A DNA stretch of 64,000 bases from Sipunculus nudus (GCA_026874595.1 CM049306.1:39434019-39498018), one strand, 5' to 3'. Counted from the first letter of the stretch, positions 12,001 through 27,410 are shown. Notes: a model not told the origin generated them from the letters alone. Numbers and translations: made by a program.

Positions 12001-15000
12001 TTCCGTTCAGTGATCGTTTTGTTGTATCCTCTTTGATCTGATGGAACCTGGCTTGCTGCACACAGCTCCAAGATGTCGCCAGGTCTCTGCGCCAGGGCCT
12101 TTAATGTCACAACTGAAAGGGCTTCCCAACAGTTTAAGGAAGAGCGATTCCTTCCACGTAATGGGAGTGTCAAGGAGTACGTTATTGACTGACTCAGGCT
12201 ATCAACGTTTGTTATCATCGTTTGTTATTACATTCAGTTTGATCCCATGGCTATGCTCGGTAGCAGCGAGGCTGCAGTTGTGTCACATAAGAATATTCTG
12301 TTTCTGTGTGAGTGCTATAACACATCAAAGGATTCCGTCATCAACTCCTGATTGACATGCATCTCAGGTAGGATATACCATCAACAGTACACAGTTCATA
12401 TGTCATACTAGCTGTTCACATATTTTTAATTGACCTGCATTTGGTAAAACAGTTTTGATTTCTTCTGTTTACTTTATGGATTATTTACCTTTGGTTCCTT
12501 GCTACTGTATTCTTTGTAGGTTTTGTGATCAAAGGGTTGTAAACCATTCATTATCATGATTAAACAAATATTCATATATTATTGATAAGATTTAATGATA
12601 AGCTCTGCCAGCAGAGCAAAGATTGGTAGTTTAATCAGAGTTAATATATGTGTGCTGTTCAGGGTGTACACAGATTTAGGCTGTCCTTTTTCAGTGTTGG
12701 TTGAAAATGATTAGGGAACACCCCTGCATATATTATTGAAGGTGCTGGTGAGGTATCACCCTTTGACTTTGAGCCAGTCAGTATCATAAAGGAGGTGCTG
12801 GTGAGCATACACCATGGGACTGCGAGGCTTTCTGTTTCTAAACAGCGGTGCTGGAGATGGTATACATTCAATGAGGCCCACCATCTGTTTGTGGAGGTGC
12901 TTGTGAGGGTACATGCACCAGTGAGCTGTCCATCTGTTTGTGGAGGTGCTTGTGAGGGTACATGCACCAGTGAGCTGTCCATCTGTTTGTGGAGGTGCTT
13001 GTGAGGGTACATGCACCAGTGAGCTGTCCATCTGTTTGGGAAGGTGCTTGTGAGGGTTCACCCTTTAACTGTGATGCTGTTCATCTTGTTTGTGGAGGTG
13101 CTGGTGAGGGTACATGCACCAGTGAGGCTGTCCATCTGTTTGTGGAGGTGCTTGTGAGGGTACACTGTATACCATTGAGGCTGTCCATCTATTTGTGGAA
13201 GTGCTTGTGAGGGTACACCCTTTGACTGTAATGCTGTTCATCTGTTTGTGAAGGTGCTGGTGAGGGTACATGCACCAGTAAAGCTATCCATCTGTTTGTG
13301 GAGGTGCTTGCGAGGGTACACCTTTTGACTGTGACGGTGTTCATCTGTTTGTGAAGGTGCTGGTGAGGGTACATGCACCAGTGAGGCTATCCATCTGTTT
13401 GTGGAGGTGCTTGCAAGGGTACACCTTTTGACTGTGATGCTGTTCATCTGTTTGTGAAGGTGCTGGTGAGGGTACATGCACCAGTGAGGCTGTCCATCTG
13501 TTTGTGGAGGTGCTTGTGAGGGTACATTGTATACCAGTGAGGCTGTCCAGCTATTTGTGAAGGTGCCTGTGAGAGTACACTCTATACCAGTGAGGCTGTC
13601 CATCTGATTGTAGAGGTTTTTTAGATAGTCTGTTAGGCCTGTCCCTGTTTCAGACCAGCCGTTCCTAGCTTTCTTGTGGGGGACCTATTTGTGTGATTGA
13701 TTGACTGTCCTGTGAGATGAGCAGAGCTTCAGCAATACAGCTGTTAATGCTGGGTCTTATTCATGGCCAGGGCAGTACAGATTATTTTGCTTGTTATGTT
13801 GAACTTAGTGTGCTGTCCAGTGAGCCTGCAGAAAATCTGTATTCTTCTGATCATTCACGGAACAGCATGTGAATATCTGCCAGGAAATACATGACATCCC
13901 TGTCTAAATCCCTACATTGGGAATCCAACTGTATGTTGTTGTAAATTAATATAAAACCACATTAAATGTGAAACAGTTTAAACCCAGTGCTGTTTTCCTT
14001 TTAATAACATGAATTTATGAAATTTTTGTTGATTTTAAATTAAAAAAAAATATAAACATTGTGTCATTCTTTGCACTTGTTTACTTATAGAAACATGTTA
14101 CTCAATAGGAGGAATTAGTACAGTAGCTGTTTTGTCATTAGATGGCATTACATATATGCATATTCAATGCATATGCTGTTTGTTTGTGTATGCAGCTAGG
14201 AATTGGACACATTTTAACTCTTGGAGTGATACCATATATGCATCTTCAGTGCCCATTGTATTGATTAAAAATGCATACATATATAACAGGCTGGGGAATT
14301 CCACATTTTCAGTGATATGGTATTCCTCTTCTCTACTCCTGCAATTTTACTGTATCCTCAGCTTACCCCATATAAGCATATGTACCCCATACTTTTTATT
14401 GGAATTACAGTCATCCATTATCATTCTGTATATGCATATATACCGCATCTGAATACAGGTGGCATATTCATGTATGGAATGTTAACATGCAAAAAGATTC
14501 ATGAGAATATTGAGAATAAGATAAACTTATGGGAAGTTATCTCTGTTTTAACATATGTATAAATATATATAATGAATGCATTGGCTTAGGCTTTTGAGTA
14601 CATAGGAAAATGAAAGTTCTTGGAAACCATGGTGCATCTCACGGGTGGTTTATTAAATAAAGCCACATAAATACAGGTAAACAGAGGTATCGATTCAGAT
14701 ACAAAATACTTTCAATTTTACTGAGTATGTAGGTCAAAACAGGATCAGTGATTGTGAAAATTTTCAGGTGTACTTGAATATCATTCTAAATGAAAGTGAG
14801 TTGTGGTGGGTGCATGTATTTTACGTAACCACAGGTGTATCACTCGTTAAAATATGCAGGTAAACTGAAGCTCTGGCATTAACGAGGCTTGTAGCATTCT
14901 GGTTCATTGCAGACATGGAATTATGGGTCACCATTGATTGGTATGGCTGGTAACTACCATTTATCCATTATATATTCATGTGAGTGCTACCTCATTATTT

Positions 15001-18000
15001 ATTATTCCCCCCCATGGCCTGTTTGTGGATCATAATTGGCTGTCATACTGTGTCTTCATGCCTCTCACTACAAGTTGACAGCTTTCTTAAGCTGTGTTGT
15101 AATCTAGAAATTTACACTCTACAGGCCGTTAGTGTTTATGATTTACAGGTGATTTAGCTTTTGGAATTGTGCAGCTTTGAAAATGCAGTTGTAGTTCATT
15201 CTCAAATAAGTTTTGACTCACGCTCTGGATATTGTCCTTTGAACCCGGTTGGGCATACTTCAGTTGCTGCTGTTGTTTATATAATATTAAAAACTGTATC
15301 TACAGTAAGACTATATATGAAGGTTATGATAAGACATCTGCAGAAATTAAATGGTATTTCCTGGAATAGAAAAAAAATAGGATCAAAGAGCAGTATTCTT
15401 GGAATTTTTCTTGTTAACTAACTGTCAATATATACATATATCAAGATGAAAAAGTTTCTAGAAAGGCATGTTAAATAAGGGTTTACGAAGCAGCATGGTA
15501 GTAAAGAAAAATGAACCCATGAACCTGTCAAGTCTAGGGCTTAATTGTCTGGCACAAAATACAAAGAGTTCACATATAATTATCAGGTCTGGCCATATTT
15601 GATCAAAGCGCCGGTTGTGACGAAAAACTATCTATCTTGGAGTGATCGAGATATTTTTCTTATTTTCCTACAGGAAATGTGCATGTTCATATGTTCAACC
15701 TATAGCTGAATGAAATCTAATTGTGTAAAAGAAAACATAACATGCCTATCTTAAGCCTTAGGGATGTGGTACAGTTTGTTCCTTCCCCTCATATCTGCCT
15801 AGTTCTTTGCTAACAAAAAATTTATTAGTTTCATTTTGAATGAGAAAGTTATAATAAAGGGTAGAAGATTAATAAACCTAATTTTCAACAAGGAAAATAA
15901 ACACATTTAATATTACACAGAATCAGTCATTTCACAACATATTAGCCCTATTTATGGCTGCCAAGGTGATTGGTCATGCAAAAACAGTCTCAATGGACAG
16001 CTGTTGATTGGTTGATGTCATGTAAACACTCTAAAAAATATGCCAAGCTAACACAAAGATGGATGCTCATGCGTGCACATGATCTGTCTGATGATTGGAA
16101 AGATTCTAAAATGCTACGAAACATGAACTCGACATTTATTTTTAAAATTCTTTATTGCCATATCAGGTCGTTAGTTCCATAAGCAGCTTTCTATGAAATG
16201 GATAAAAAATATAAACTTTTGAGAAAATTATCTCTGAAAAACAGGTGGACACAGGTTGTTGGAACAGAGTATATGGTGAAGAAATGTGCAGAAGAATCAG
16301 TTTTCTGTTCTGTCTCTGAAACAAAAAATGAAAGTTGTATCAGATTTTATGAAAGAAAATAATAGAAATCTAGCAGTAAGGGGTAGAAAAATATATTGTG
16401 TAAGTTAGGTTAATATTGTGCAAGTTAGGTAAATATTTCAGTTTAAATATAAGTATATAGAATTGACAATTATGACATTTAATGATCAACAAAATATTTA
16501 AATATATATACACACATATGTATATATGTTGATGGATGAAGATGCTGTGGAGGCTGTAGATGATGCTGCTGCTGGGTGCCTGGAGCCTGGTCTCAGTTGG
16601 TGAATAGAGTTCAGCATAGCGTCTAGCACCATTTGAAATCAGTGCCCTGGGCTACTGCCTTTCTCAGCACTGTCATCGCTGTGATAACCAGCACTGTTTC
16701 CTACTAATGGTATTAAGGTTCTCAGCATCAGCAAAGCTGTGCGCTCACATCCTTCAAAACTTGTATGGCTGGCCGACTGCCTGCCTGCAATAGCCCTTGC
16801 CTGGAATTCCGGAGCTATACACCCCTTGAGGGACTTTCGTTAGCTTTTTCATGAAGAGTAAAATTCAGAACTCCCTAGTTAATGGCAGTATACAGAAAGT
16901 GAAAGATGTAAAAATTAATAATAATTTGTAACAAAAAAGATGTTCAATATATGTATATATAATAATATTTCTTTAAGAAGCAAGCAGCTTAGTTGGAGTG
17001 CCTCGCTAAGTAATTGCTGTATGTGAAATGGAGAATTTTGTAAAAGCTATTCTGCCTCAGTGAAATGAGCTGGTCCCTCCATGCAAGAACATTAATGACG
17101 TTAATTCAGACATTCAAAGAATAGTTAAAGTGATCATTATCTCTAAGAGCCTTGTCAAATTTTGTTCTTTTAGTTTAAATAATGCATTTGTTTTAGACTA
17201 AGATAAAACCTTATATCAGCAGCTGAACTATTGTGATTACAGTAATATTGTTAGTTTAGGCAGGTGGACCAGTGTGGTTATGGTTAGCTAGAGGGTATAA
17301 GCTGGGGGACCAGTGTGGTTACAGTTAGCTAGAGGATGTAAGCAGGTGGACAGTTGTGGTGACAGTTAGCTAGAGGGTGTAAGCAGGTGGACCAGTGTGG
17401 TTACAATTAGCTAGAGGATGTAAGCAGCTGGACAAGTGTGGTTACAGCTAGCTAGAGGGTGTAAGCAGGTGTACCTGTGTGGTTACAGTTAGCTAGAGGG
17501 TATAAGCAGGTGTACCTGTGTGGTTACAGTTAGCTAGAGGGTGTAAGCAGGTGGGCCAGTGTGATTATAGTTAGCTAGAGGGTATAAGCTGGTGGACCAG
17601 TGTGATTATAGTTAGCTAGAGGGTGTAAGCAGGTGTACCTGTGTGGTTACAGTTAGCTAGAGGGTGTAAGCAGGTGGGCCAGTGTGATTATAGTTAGCTA
17701 GAGGGTATAAGCTGGTGGACCAGTGTGGTTACAGTTAGCTAGAGGGTGTAAGCAGGTGGGCCAGTGTGATTATAGTTAGCTAGAGGGTATAAGCTGGTGG
17801 ACCAGTGTGGTTACAGCTAGCTAGAGGGTGTAAGCAGGTGGGCCAGTGTGATTATAGTTAGCTAGAGGGTATAAGCTGGTTGACCAGTGTGGTTACAGCT
17901 AGCTAGAGGGTGTAAGCAGGTGTACCTGTGTGGTTACAATTAGCTAGAGGGTGTAAGCAGGTGGGCCAGTGTGATTATAGTTAGCTAGAGGGTGTAAGCA

Positions 18001-21000
18001 GGTGTACCTGTGTGGTTACAGTTAGCTAGAGGGTGTAAGCAGGTGGGCCAGTGTGATTATAGTTAGCTAGAGGGTATAAGCTGGTTGACCAGTGTGGTTA
18101 CAGCTAGCTAGAGGGTGTAAGCAGGTGTACCTGTGTGGTTACAGTTAGCTAGAGGGTGTAAGCAGGTGGGCCAGTGTGATTATAGTTAGCTAGAGGGTAT
18201 AAGCAGGTGTACCTGTGTGGTTACAGTTAGCTAGAGGGTGTAAGCAGGTGGGCCAGTGTGATTATAGTTAGCTAGAGGGTATAAGCTGGTTGACCAGTGT
18301 GGTTACAGCTAGCTAGAGGGTGTAAGCAGGTGTACCTGTGTGGTTACAGTTAGCTAGAGGGTGTAAGCAGGTGGGCCAGTGTGATTATAGTTAGCTAGAG
18401 GGTGTAAGCAGGTGTACCTGTGTGGTTACAGTTAGCTAGAGGGTGTAAGCAGGTGGACAGTTGTGGTGACAGTTAGCTAGAGGGTGTAAGCAGGTGGACC
18501 AGTGTGGTTACAATTAGCTAGAGGATGTAAGCAGCTGGACAAGTGTGGTTACAGCTAGCTAGAGGATGTAAGCAGCTGGACCAGTGTGGTTACAGCTAGC
18601 TAGAGGGTGTAAGCAGGTGTACCTGTGTGGTTACAGTTAGCTAGAGGGTATAAGCAGGTGTACCTGTGTGGTTACAGTTAGCTAGAGGGTGTAAGCAGGT
18701 GGGCCACTGTGATTATAGTTAGCTAGAGGGTATAAGCTGGTGGACCAGTGTGATTATAGTTAGCTAGAGGGTGTAAGCAGGTGTACCTGTGTGGTTACAG
18801 CTAGCTAGAGGGTGTAAGCAGGTGGGCCAGTGTGATTATAGTTAGCTAGAGGGTATAAGCTGGTTGACCAGTGTGGTTACAGCTAGCTAGAGGGTGTAAG
18901 CAGGTGTACCTGTGTGGTTACAGTTAGCTAGAGGGTGTAAGCAGGTGGGCCAGTGTGAGTATAGTTAGCTAGAGGGTATAAGCAGGTGTACCTGTGTGGT
19001 TACAGTTAGCTAGAGGGTGTAAGCAGGTGGGCCAGTGTGATTATTGTTAGCTAGAGGGTATAAGCTGGTTGACCAGTGTGGTTACAGTTAGCTAGAGGAT
19101 GTAAGCAGGTGGACTGTTGTGGTGACAGTCAGCTAGAGGGTTCAAGCAGGTAAACCAGTGTGGTCACAGTTAGCTAAATGAAGTAATTAAGCAGGTGGAC
19201 CAGTGTGGTCACAGTTAACTACATGGTGTAAGCAGGTGGACTAGTGCGGTTACAGTAAGCTGTATTCCTTAAGAGAGTGTTTAACAGCACTAACAGGGAG
19301 GTAGCTACCATACTTAAAGTCAATTTATTGTTCAACCTTTTTTGGTTTAGCAGAAGGTAACCAAGATATGTTTCTTTAAGGTGAAATATTGGTCAAGTTG
19401 AAGGCAAGCAAGTAAACGAGTATCTTTTCAGGGAGTTCAGTGGTTAGTTGACAACTATCAGCTTAATGAGTGTGGATGATTTGATTGCTGCCAATCAGGA
19501 TGTTGATTAATGAGAAGAAAGTGAAATGTCAACCAGGTCACGAACGTGCGCAGCATGTCGTTTGATTCATGTGCATCAAGGACTGCAGGGATGCCCTCCC
19601 TCAGGACAGATAGAGCACAATAAATCACTTCATCTTTTAGTGAAAGTCAAGATAAATTACCAGATACAGACTGTAGGTCAAAGCAGCAACATCAGTGCTG
19701 TTAAACTGAGACTGCTGAAGCAGCTGTTGGACCTCAGCAGCCATAATTAATAAATAACTTCCAGAAACCTTGCGGGTTTACTCCTTTCCAGCTCTGTGAT
19801 TTTTTTACAGCATTCATTTTATGTATACCTGTACTACACCTGTATGATATTTACATGTACAGTAAAATCTGTGCAATAAGACCACCCATGGGACTGGCCA
19901 AAAGTCACCTTGATTCACAGGTGATCTTAATAGAAAGGTCAGTTATAACCAATGTGAATGTGTTTGGTCCACTCAAGGGTGGTCTTAATAGACAGGTGGT
20001 TTAATGAGATAGGTGGTCTTCCTTACAGGTTCCACTGTTTTACCTCTGCCAAGGAGGTTAATGTGGTTATCATTTTGATCATGGGGGTTTCAAATTTGCA
20101 AAATTTACAACAGGAAATCATTTGCCAAAAAAAATTAATTGAGAAGACACCCTATCAACACAATTGAATAGCCTCATCGACATTTCATGTATGTTAATCC
20201 TGCCTGTAGTATTCAAAAAACAAAAGATCAATTTTATAAATAATAACACATTATACGAGGTTGGTAAATGAGAGGGGTAAAATTTATTTGATTTTATAAA
20301 TTTATTTTTAAAGTGTCAGCAAATGTAGAAGATACAAAATTATATAGGTATTAATTAGAAAGTAAATTGTTGACATTTATGTAATATTACAGATACTTTT
20401 AATCTCAAATGTTTTTGTTTGTATACTGATAAAAAATGGGAGAAACTATTGACAGGTGTTAAAAATTATATATTTTTCATAGATATACAATACCTGGGCT
20501 ACAGAAACTTAAATTAATATAAAATGGAGACATATGCAGGTTTTAAAAAATATGATACAGATAAAAGTTGTCTATCAGTATAAATAGTTCTAATCTTCCA
20601 GGTGTTTGTTTTATCAGCATGTATCAAAAATACATCAAACTGTTGATTATACAGGTGACCGGATTGCACTGTTGAAATCTCTTCAAGTACCTGGGCTGTC
20701 CTGAAAGTCTCGCCAGTTTACACAGCCCCCTGTAACCTTAATGGAAAGTCATGTAAGGGAAATGCAGTAAGGATTAATCCAAACAAAACTAATTCCACAC
20801 CGGAGTCATTCCATGTCTTGCTCATTTACATAGCCCCCTGTAACCTTAATGGGAAAACTGGAGCATATGAGATACTGTAAGAATTAATCAAATAATAACT
20901 TACACCCGTTCGTTATGAATAATGTATTAATGCTACATGTAATTTATGCAATTAACAAAAATAAAATATTATTGGAAAGGCAGACTCTTCATGATTGCTC

Positions 21001-24000
21001 TGTTAAAGGGTTGATTAAATATCCTTTGAAATATTTATTTTTGTAAGATGAAAAAGATATAAACTAAATGAGACTTATCTATTTTAAATGGTTTTGGTGG
21101 TCCATTAATATATTAAGTAGTCAGTATTTCTTCTGGGGAAGAGTGTTTCAAACAAGAAAAGATAAAAAGAATATGAATATAATTGAAGTGCAGTTGATAA
21201 GTGATCAGTCCAGTTATGAATTGCTCAAAATGTCTGTTTAAAATATATAAACTAAATTTAGGGTGAAGACATTTTGAGAAAATGAAGTACAGATAAATGA
21301 CATTATACTGATTCCTGTGTGCATAGTACAAAATATTTTATTTATCAAGACAGAATTGTTCTTTCAGATATTCTATATTTATGTTTATTTTTTCCTGTCT
21401 TAAATCCAGGTTACAATACCTTGGATATGATACATATGCTTTAGCCCTGATAAACCAATTTAGGCCATTGAAATTTATCTAGTGTGATGAAAGTGCAGTT
21501 GTCAAGTTAAATGTCGTCATGCCTCCTGGGATAGATACATTCCCATTGGTAGATGACACATAGAAGACAGGTGCCCGTGGCAACAGAACCCAGACCAAAT
21601 TCATCCTTTCAGCTGGCCATATTGAGTCTCGCTGTAAAAGCCAGATCAATTTCCACGGCAACAAGACCAAGGGAACTAAATTATACTAAGTCACAACAAA
21701 GAACGTTTCTTCAGTTTTTGGCAAATTGGACTTGACTGTCACATGTTCCAGGATGCAGATCGTCACGACAGCGCAAACAATTCCTCCCTCGGATCCTGCT
21801 TTCATTTGGTGCGTAGAGTTAAGTTGTATTCTAGCACCATTTGAAATCAGTTTTCTAGGCCAGGGCCAGGTGCACTCATATACCACAGGACATAACTGAG
21901 GACATGGCCTCAGAAGGACACCACTGTTGCCTCAGTGTATATAAGTGTTCTTTTTATATTTCCTTCAAACATAATGCATTGTATATTGTTGAACCCCATA
22001 GTTATGTCAGAGTGGGTGATTTTTTTTTGCCAGCAAGATCATATATATATGATATATTGAAAAATACACCGCCAGTAATGATCTAAATGGATTTTGTTGG
22101 CAGAGATAGAGATGTGGAATATAAACGCAGGATAAGATTACAACAGATCTGTCATATCTGCATGATGAAGTTCAGCAATGGAGGCCAGATAATTGATTTA
22201 CAAAATACTGACTTATATATATGTCAGTGCCAAGGACAAACCAAAAGCTGATACATGTTAGCTGCAGTTTTCTTGCTGTCTTGACAGAGCACGCTGGTAT
22301 GTGAAGCTTATATAAAATGATGAACATGGAGGGATGATCAGCAGCAGGCTTTGAGTATTCTGCCGGCTGTAGCAGTTACGTACAGGACAGATAAATCAGA
22401 GGCCAGGCCTGAGATATTGAGACTTTATTTTGTTGAGTCAGGCACTGGTTGGATATTGATAAGTATCGTATGCTATGGGTGTGTGAAAAATGTGCTAAGT
22501 GTAGAATCAATATTTTGTTTCTGGCATTGATAGTAACATCTGCCCTGCAGCAGCAGAGGCAGTTTTATTGATGTTTTGATTTTATTTGTAACGCATACAA
22601 CTTAATTACGGATAACAGGTGTTTATAACGAGAATTTCTGTTGTGCAATTTTTCATGTATTGGTTTTTTTTATAACTGAATATATAATGGAATGATGGTA
22701 ATAAGGCTGATGCACAGTAACATTGATTTATGATGTTATGTTGATATAGATTTTTTGTTTATGGAAAAAGTGTAGAGAGATTTAGGACCCAGATTTGTTC
22801 TACACACTTGATGGCATGCATTGACTAAGCTTAACAATCAGATGTATACAGTGTGTAGGGTTGCTTATTAAGAGAAATATTATTCCCAATACAGGCTCAA
22901 ATTAAAATTTGGTGATCAGTTATCAATAAAATTAGTCCTGAGTATCAGCGGAAAAGTTGATATAGATTATTAGCACAAGATTAATAATAAAAATCTTTTT
23001 TTTAATTATAATTATCTATTTAAATAACTGTAAACCTGGGTACAGTACAGCCACAGTGAAATTGTGACACAAAATCAGATGTAACAGATGGTATCCATGA
23101 AGCCAGCAAAAGGTACGTTTTAATTGCAAATAATTTGCCTTTAGGTATCCTAAAAGCTTTTTAAAGGATTATATCTTTTTTTTTTACTTGATTCTTGTCA
23201 TAGCTGTCAGTCATGTCAGTTTCTGCCAGAGCCCTCAATAATCATTAGTTCTTGTTAGAGCCATCAATATTTACATTGTTTCTTGTCAGAGCCATCAATA
23301 ATCATATCATTTCTTGCAAGAGCCATTAATGATCATATCAGTATCCACTAGAACCATCAATAATCGCAGTAATTCTTAAATCTGCCAGAGCCGTAAATAT
23401 TTTCTCATTAATTCTACTTTTTGGCCCTCTGCCTTATAGACTGAAGAGCTATTGTCGTCACCCAAGTTGTCTGTCCATCCGTCTGGCCAGCCGGCATCCA
23501 TTAACTTTTACCTTGTGAGCAGGGTATCTCAAAAGTTAAAAGGATTCATCATAGGAATTTTATTTCTTCGCTGCAGATGTATATTACCAAATCTCGGTCA
23601 AGTTGAAAGATGGGTGACCTTGACAATTTTTTCAACGTTTCAGAGCTACTGGTAAATATAGAAAAAACTTAGAAGCTTATTTCTCAGGAACCAGTGGGTG
23701 GATTGTTATAAAACATGCTATGATTATTGGCACAGGTGGTCTGTAATTGCTGCACAAGTTTGGGGGTCCCAGCTATAATTTCTAATTTTAAAAGAAATTT
23801 TAATGAGATTTTTCATGAGTTCTGAGGTGCCAGACTTGCAAAAGTACTACTAATTCAAATTTATAACTTGAACAAAGGACATATGTACAGATATACATCC
23901 ATTTGAGAACAAATATTTCATGAATACTTATTAAGGTTACCACCAATAAATACTGTTCTTTTGGCTGAGGGCTGTTGCTGATATTCTAGTTTAAGTTGTC

Positions 24001-27000
24001 AGAATTATCAATGATCATTTATCAGTCCTCTTGCATCAACTGGTATATATTGATTTATTTATCTTCATAATATTTTTAATAATTAAAGATTGAGAAGGAC
24101 TTGATAGGTTGCATGATTCTTTCACGGTGTTGGTGGTATATATCACATGATTTAACTACTTTCTGCTTTGAGCAATATTGTAGAATATTCATCAGATGGT
24201 CTAAGGGTTATTTTAACGCATCAAGTTATGGCATGGAAAAACAAAAGAGCAGACTGAAATTATATGTTAATAGTAGCGGTCTGTTTAGGAAAATCGTATA
24301 CCTTATCTTTGGGAAGTGTAAGTTGAGATGAGAGACGTGCTGGGAATGTTTCGTTGATCTTGATTGGCAGTCATTACACAGAGGGGAGAGGTTTTTGCAA
24401 CTCCATGGTAATGCCACACACAAAGTTGCAGAAGATTGCAAACAGGCCAAATTTTATTGTAATTCTCTGGAATTGGTGTTTTACAAAATTTGCTCTGCAA
24501 GCCCCCTTGGTGTAATCTAATAATGCTTTCCCTTGCCGGGATGTGTTACGTGACATGTTGCTAGGGCCTGCAGGTGTTGCCGAGGAAATGGGCCAGGAAT
24601 TTTTTATATTGAAGCAGCCACCTTCTCTCCAGTGCAGAGCCACTGACGAGGATAACAATTATTGATGTGTAATGGAAGTTACAGCCATTTCTCCAAGGTG
24701 GAGAATTTCCTACGTTTTTATTCAATAGCAGCCAGACCTGTGGGATTACATAATATACGTTTTAGCCCATTGTAGGTGAGATAGTTCTGAAAAGTTCTTT
24801 AGTGCATTTGTAGAAGTTTTATGATACAGTATGTCAGGCATACAGAGCAGATTATATACAGCTGTCAAAGCCAATGATCCAGATATTTTGAAGAAAGCTA
24901 AAATACAGAAGTATCTGTAGCAATCCACTCTGTGTAGGGATTTAAATCCCATATAACTTTGCACTGATCAGTTCTGTGATAACAGAAATTAAAGGATGCC
25001 TCTGTGAAAAAAATAAACATATATTGAGTTAAAGGTGTTATCTAAACTTTGTTTCATATTCTTTTTTTTTACACGGCCGTCATATGACGGGAGTATTATG
25101 GGATACCCACCGTCTGTCAGTCTGTTAACTTTTAGTGTCCCCACGAAAACTTACCGGGGCTTTGATGGATATTTACATACCTCACCATAACTACCAACCA
25201 ACAGATTATCTCACCCAAGTTCGATTATGGGCAACATCCACACATATTTAAAAAATACACGGGTCACTAGGCTAATTAGTGGTGTCACCACGATTACTCA
25301 TGAAGAATATGAAGGATTTTGATGATTAAAACTCATCAGAAGTGTTAATCAACAAAATATTTCACCTAAGTTTGATTTCAAAGCAAAATCCATGCATATT
25401 AAATGAGGTCAGAGGTCATGAAATTTTCATGAAAATCATTATACATAATTACTGATAGAGCTTCTCACCTGAATTACCTTCTCTTCAAAATTCAAGCATA
25501 TTTAATGAGGTCCCCAGGTAAATGATGGGCGTATTGTGCATTTTTGCAGTGCTCATGTTATTGTATATTGAGAAGTTTTCAAATGTAGAACTTATGCATG
25601 TTAAGATTTCACATAATTAAGCATATGACATGTGCTGCTCATGTTTTAACTAAATTCTGTTACAAGAGGTAATTAGTATAAAACATGATAATAAGATGTA
25701 TGAGATACCTGAATGAAATTAAATATATGAAACTGTTACTGGTACCGCATGCAATGGAATATATTTGTCATAAACTTATGTCAGTGATAATGAAGTATTT
25801 TAAAAACAAGATAATGATTTGTTATGACGATACATTGTTAATTATGGGCAACCAATGATAATTAACTGTAATAGAAAATGTCAGAAATACACAGCAAATG
25901 AAATTATCATTCTGTATTTGAATAAATGACTTATAAATCACAAAGAAAAAGGCAATGAAGATTTACAGACTACCAACAAAAAAATATTCATTTTTACAAA
26001 AAAAATATTAATCTCAAGTATGGCCACTTGGTGGCATTGATTAAAAATAGGGGTATCAGTACTGTAATCAACTAGAATGCTCCCACAAAGGGCATACCTC
26101 CAGCAGCCAATAAACTGATTCATCTCAAAATATAACATTTTCACCTCAAAATTTAATCCAGCCAAGTTTAAATATGATCAGTAATTTTAACCTGCTCAAC
26201 TGCCACAGCATTATGTGAAAATTCATTGAATATGTCTGAGATATTATGTGGAGAAACAGATGGAACTACAATAAGTAAATGAAACTGAGCAAATTTGAAT
26301 AGTTCCGGGTCAGGTTTGCACTTAAATATTATGGATCCATCTAAAACTTTTATCACTTCTTAGTTGATCCATATAGTATATGCTTCCACCAAATTTTATT
26401 GAAATCCAGTGAGAACTTTTTGAGATATTGCATGGACAATCTAACGAACAAACAGTGCAGATCATATAAATCTCAATCTGATATTATCTCAGTAGATGTA
26501 ATTACCTTGATTTTTAAATATGGCATATGAGTAATAATAACAGAAGAAGGGGACTTTATAGAAATAATTTGAACATTACTTTAAGCCAGATTTTCTTTTG
26601 ATTGAATTCCTGGCTAGATAACACCTGTAACTGATCTGATCATGTAAATCAATGCCAGCCATTTATTCCTGGTGAAACAGTGCTTAATTAGTCATTCTTC
26701 TTTATAAACTGAAGTGGCAATCGTTTAATTAATCAGAGCTGCAAATGTGGCTGTGTAGCATTGTTAAGATGATTCTCTTTCTGAACTATTAAATCCTGTA
26801 CTGTTCAGATTAATTCTACCAATCTGACCCTTACAATTTACATTCATATGAAAGGTGGTTTATATATATACACACACACATATATATATATATATATACA
26901 GGGTATGAATTGGATTTATAATCATAATTGATGATTAAAAAATAAAAACGACTGATGAACAATGATTTACTGATTACTGTATGTACTTTCTTTTTAATTA

Positions 27001-27410
27001 CCTTGAATTCTGCTGTATACTAGTACCTACAATATTGCCCCCAGTAAACAGTGTGACATACATTGGTAATGGACTTGCTGTTGGATAATTGGTAGCTGCG
27101 CAAGGTTCCGTTTTGATGCTGATTGTATATCTCTGACCAGATTAGATTCTTTGAATTTGCATAAATAATTGTTTTCAATAGATTATGCAAAAATGCAATC
27201 AGTTTAAACCATTTATGAAAGAAAACGACCAATCATTATTTTAATCAGCACACCACTAATATATATTAGCAGAAGCTAGATGAGGGGGCTCCAGCAGTAA
27301 ATTTTTGGCTGGTTTTAGGTGGGTCTGGGATGTAAAGAGTTTTATTTATATTTGTGACTCAATAAAACTGAGTAAATAAATGGTTGTATCAAATTCAAGT
27401 GTTGATTTAA

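Noticed and set aside
12659-13603. Minus-strand protein with HKHLHKQM-type repeats
   Set aside because: The open frames run across a minisatellite with periods 49 and 103, not multiples of three. They arise because the unit lacks stops.
15970-16182. 70-codon ORF resembling the frame at 31808-31999
   Set aside because: The similarity follows from two copies of the same short TIR element. The frame is too short for a transposase.
17250-19262. CRISPR-like regularity
   Set aside because: The 41-bp units are contiguous variants of one another without unique spacers, and the setting is an animal intron.
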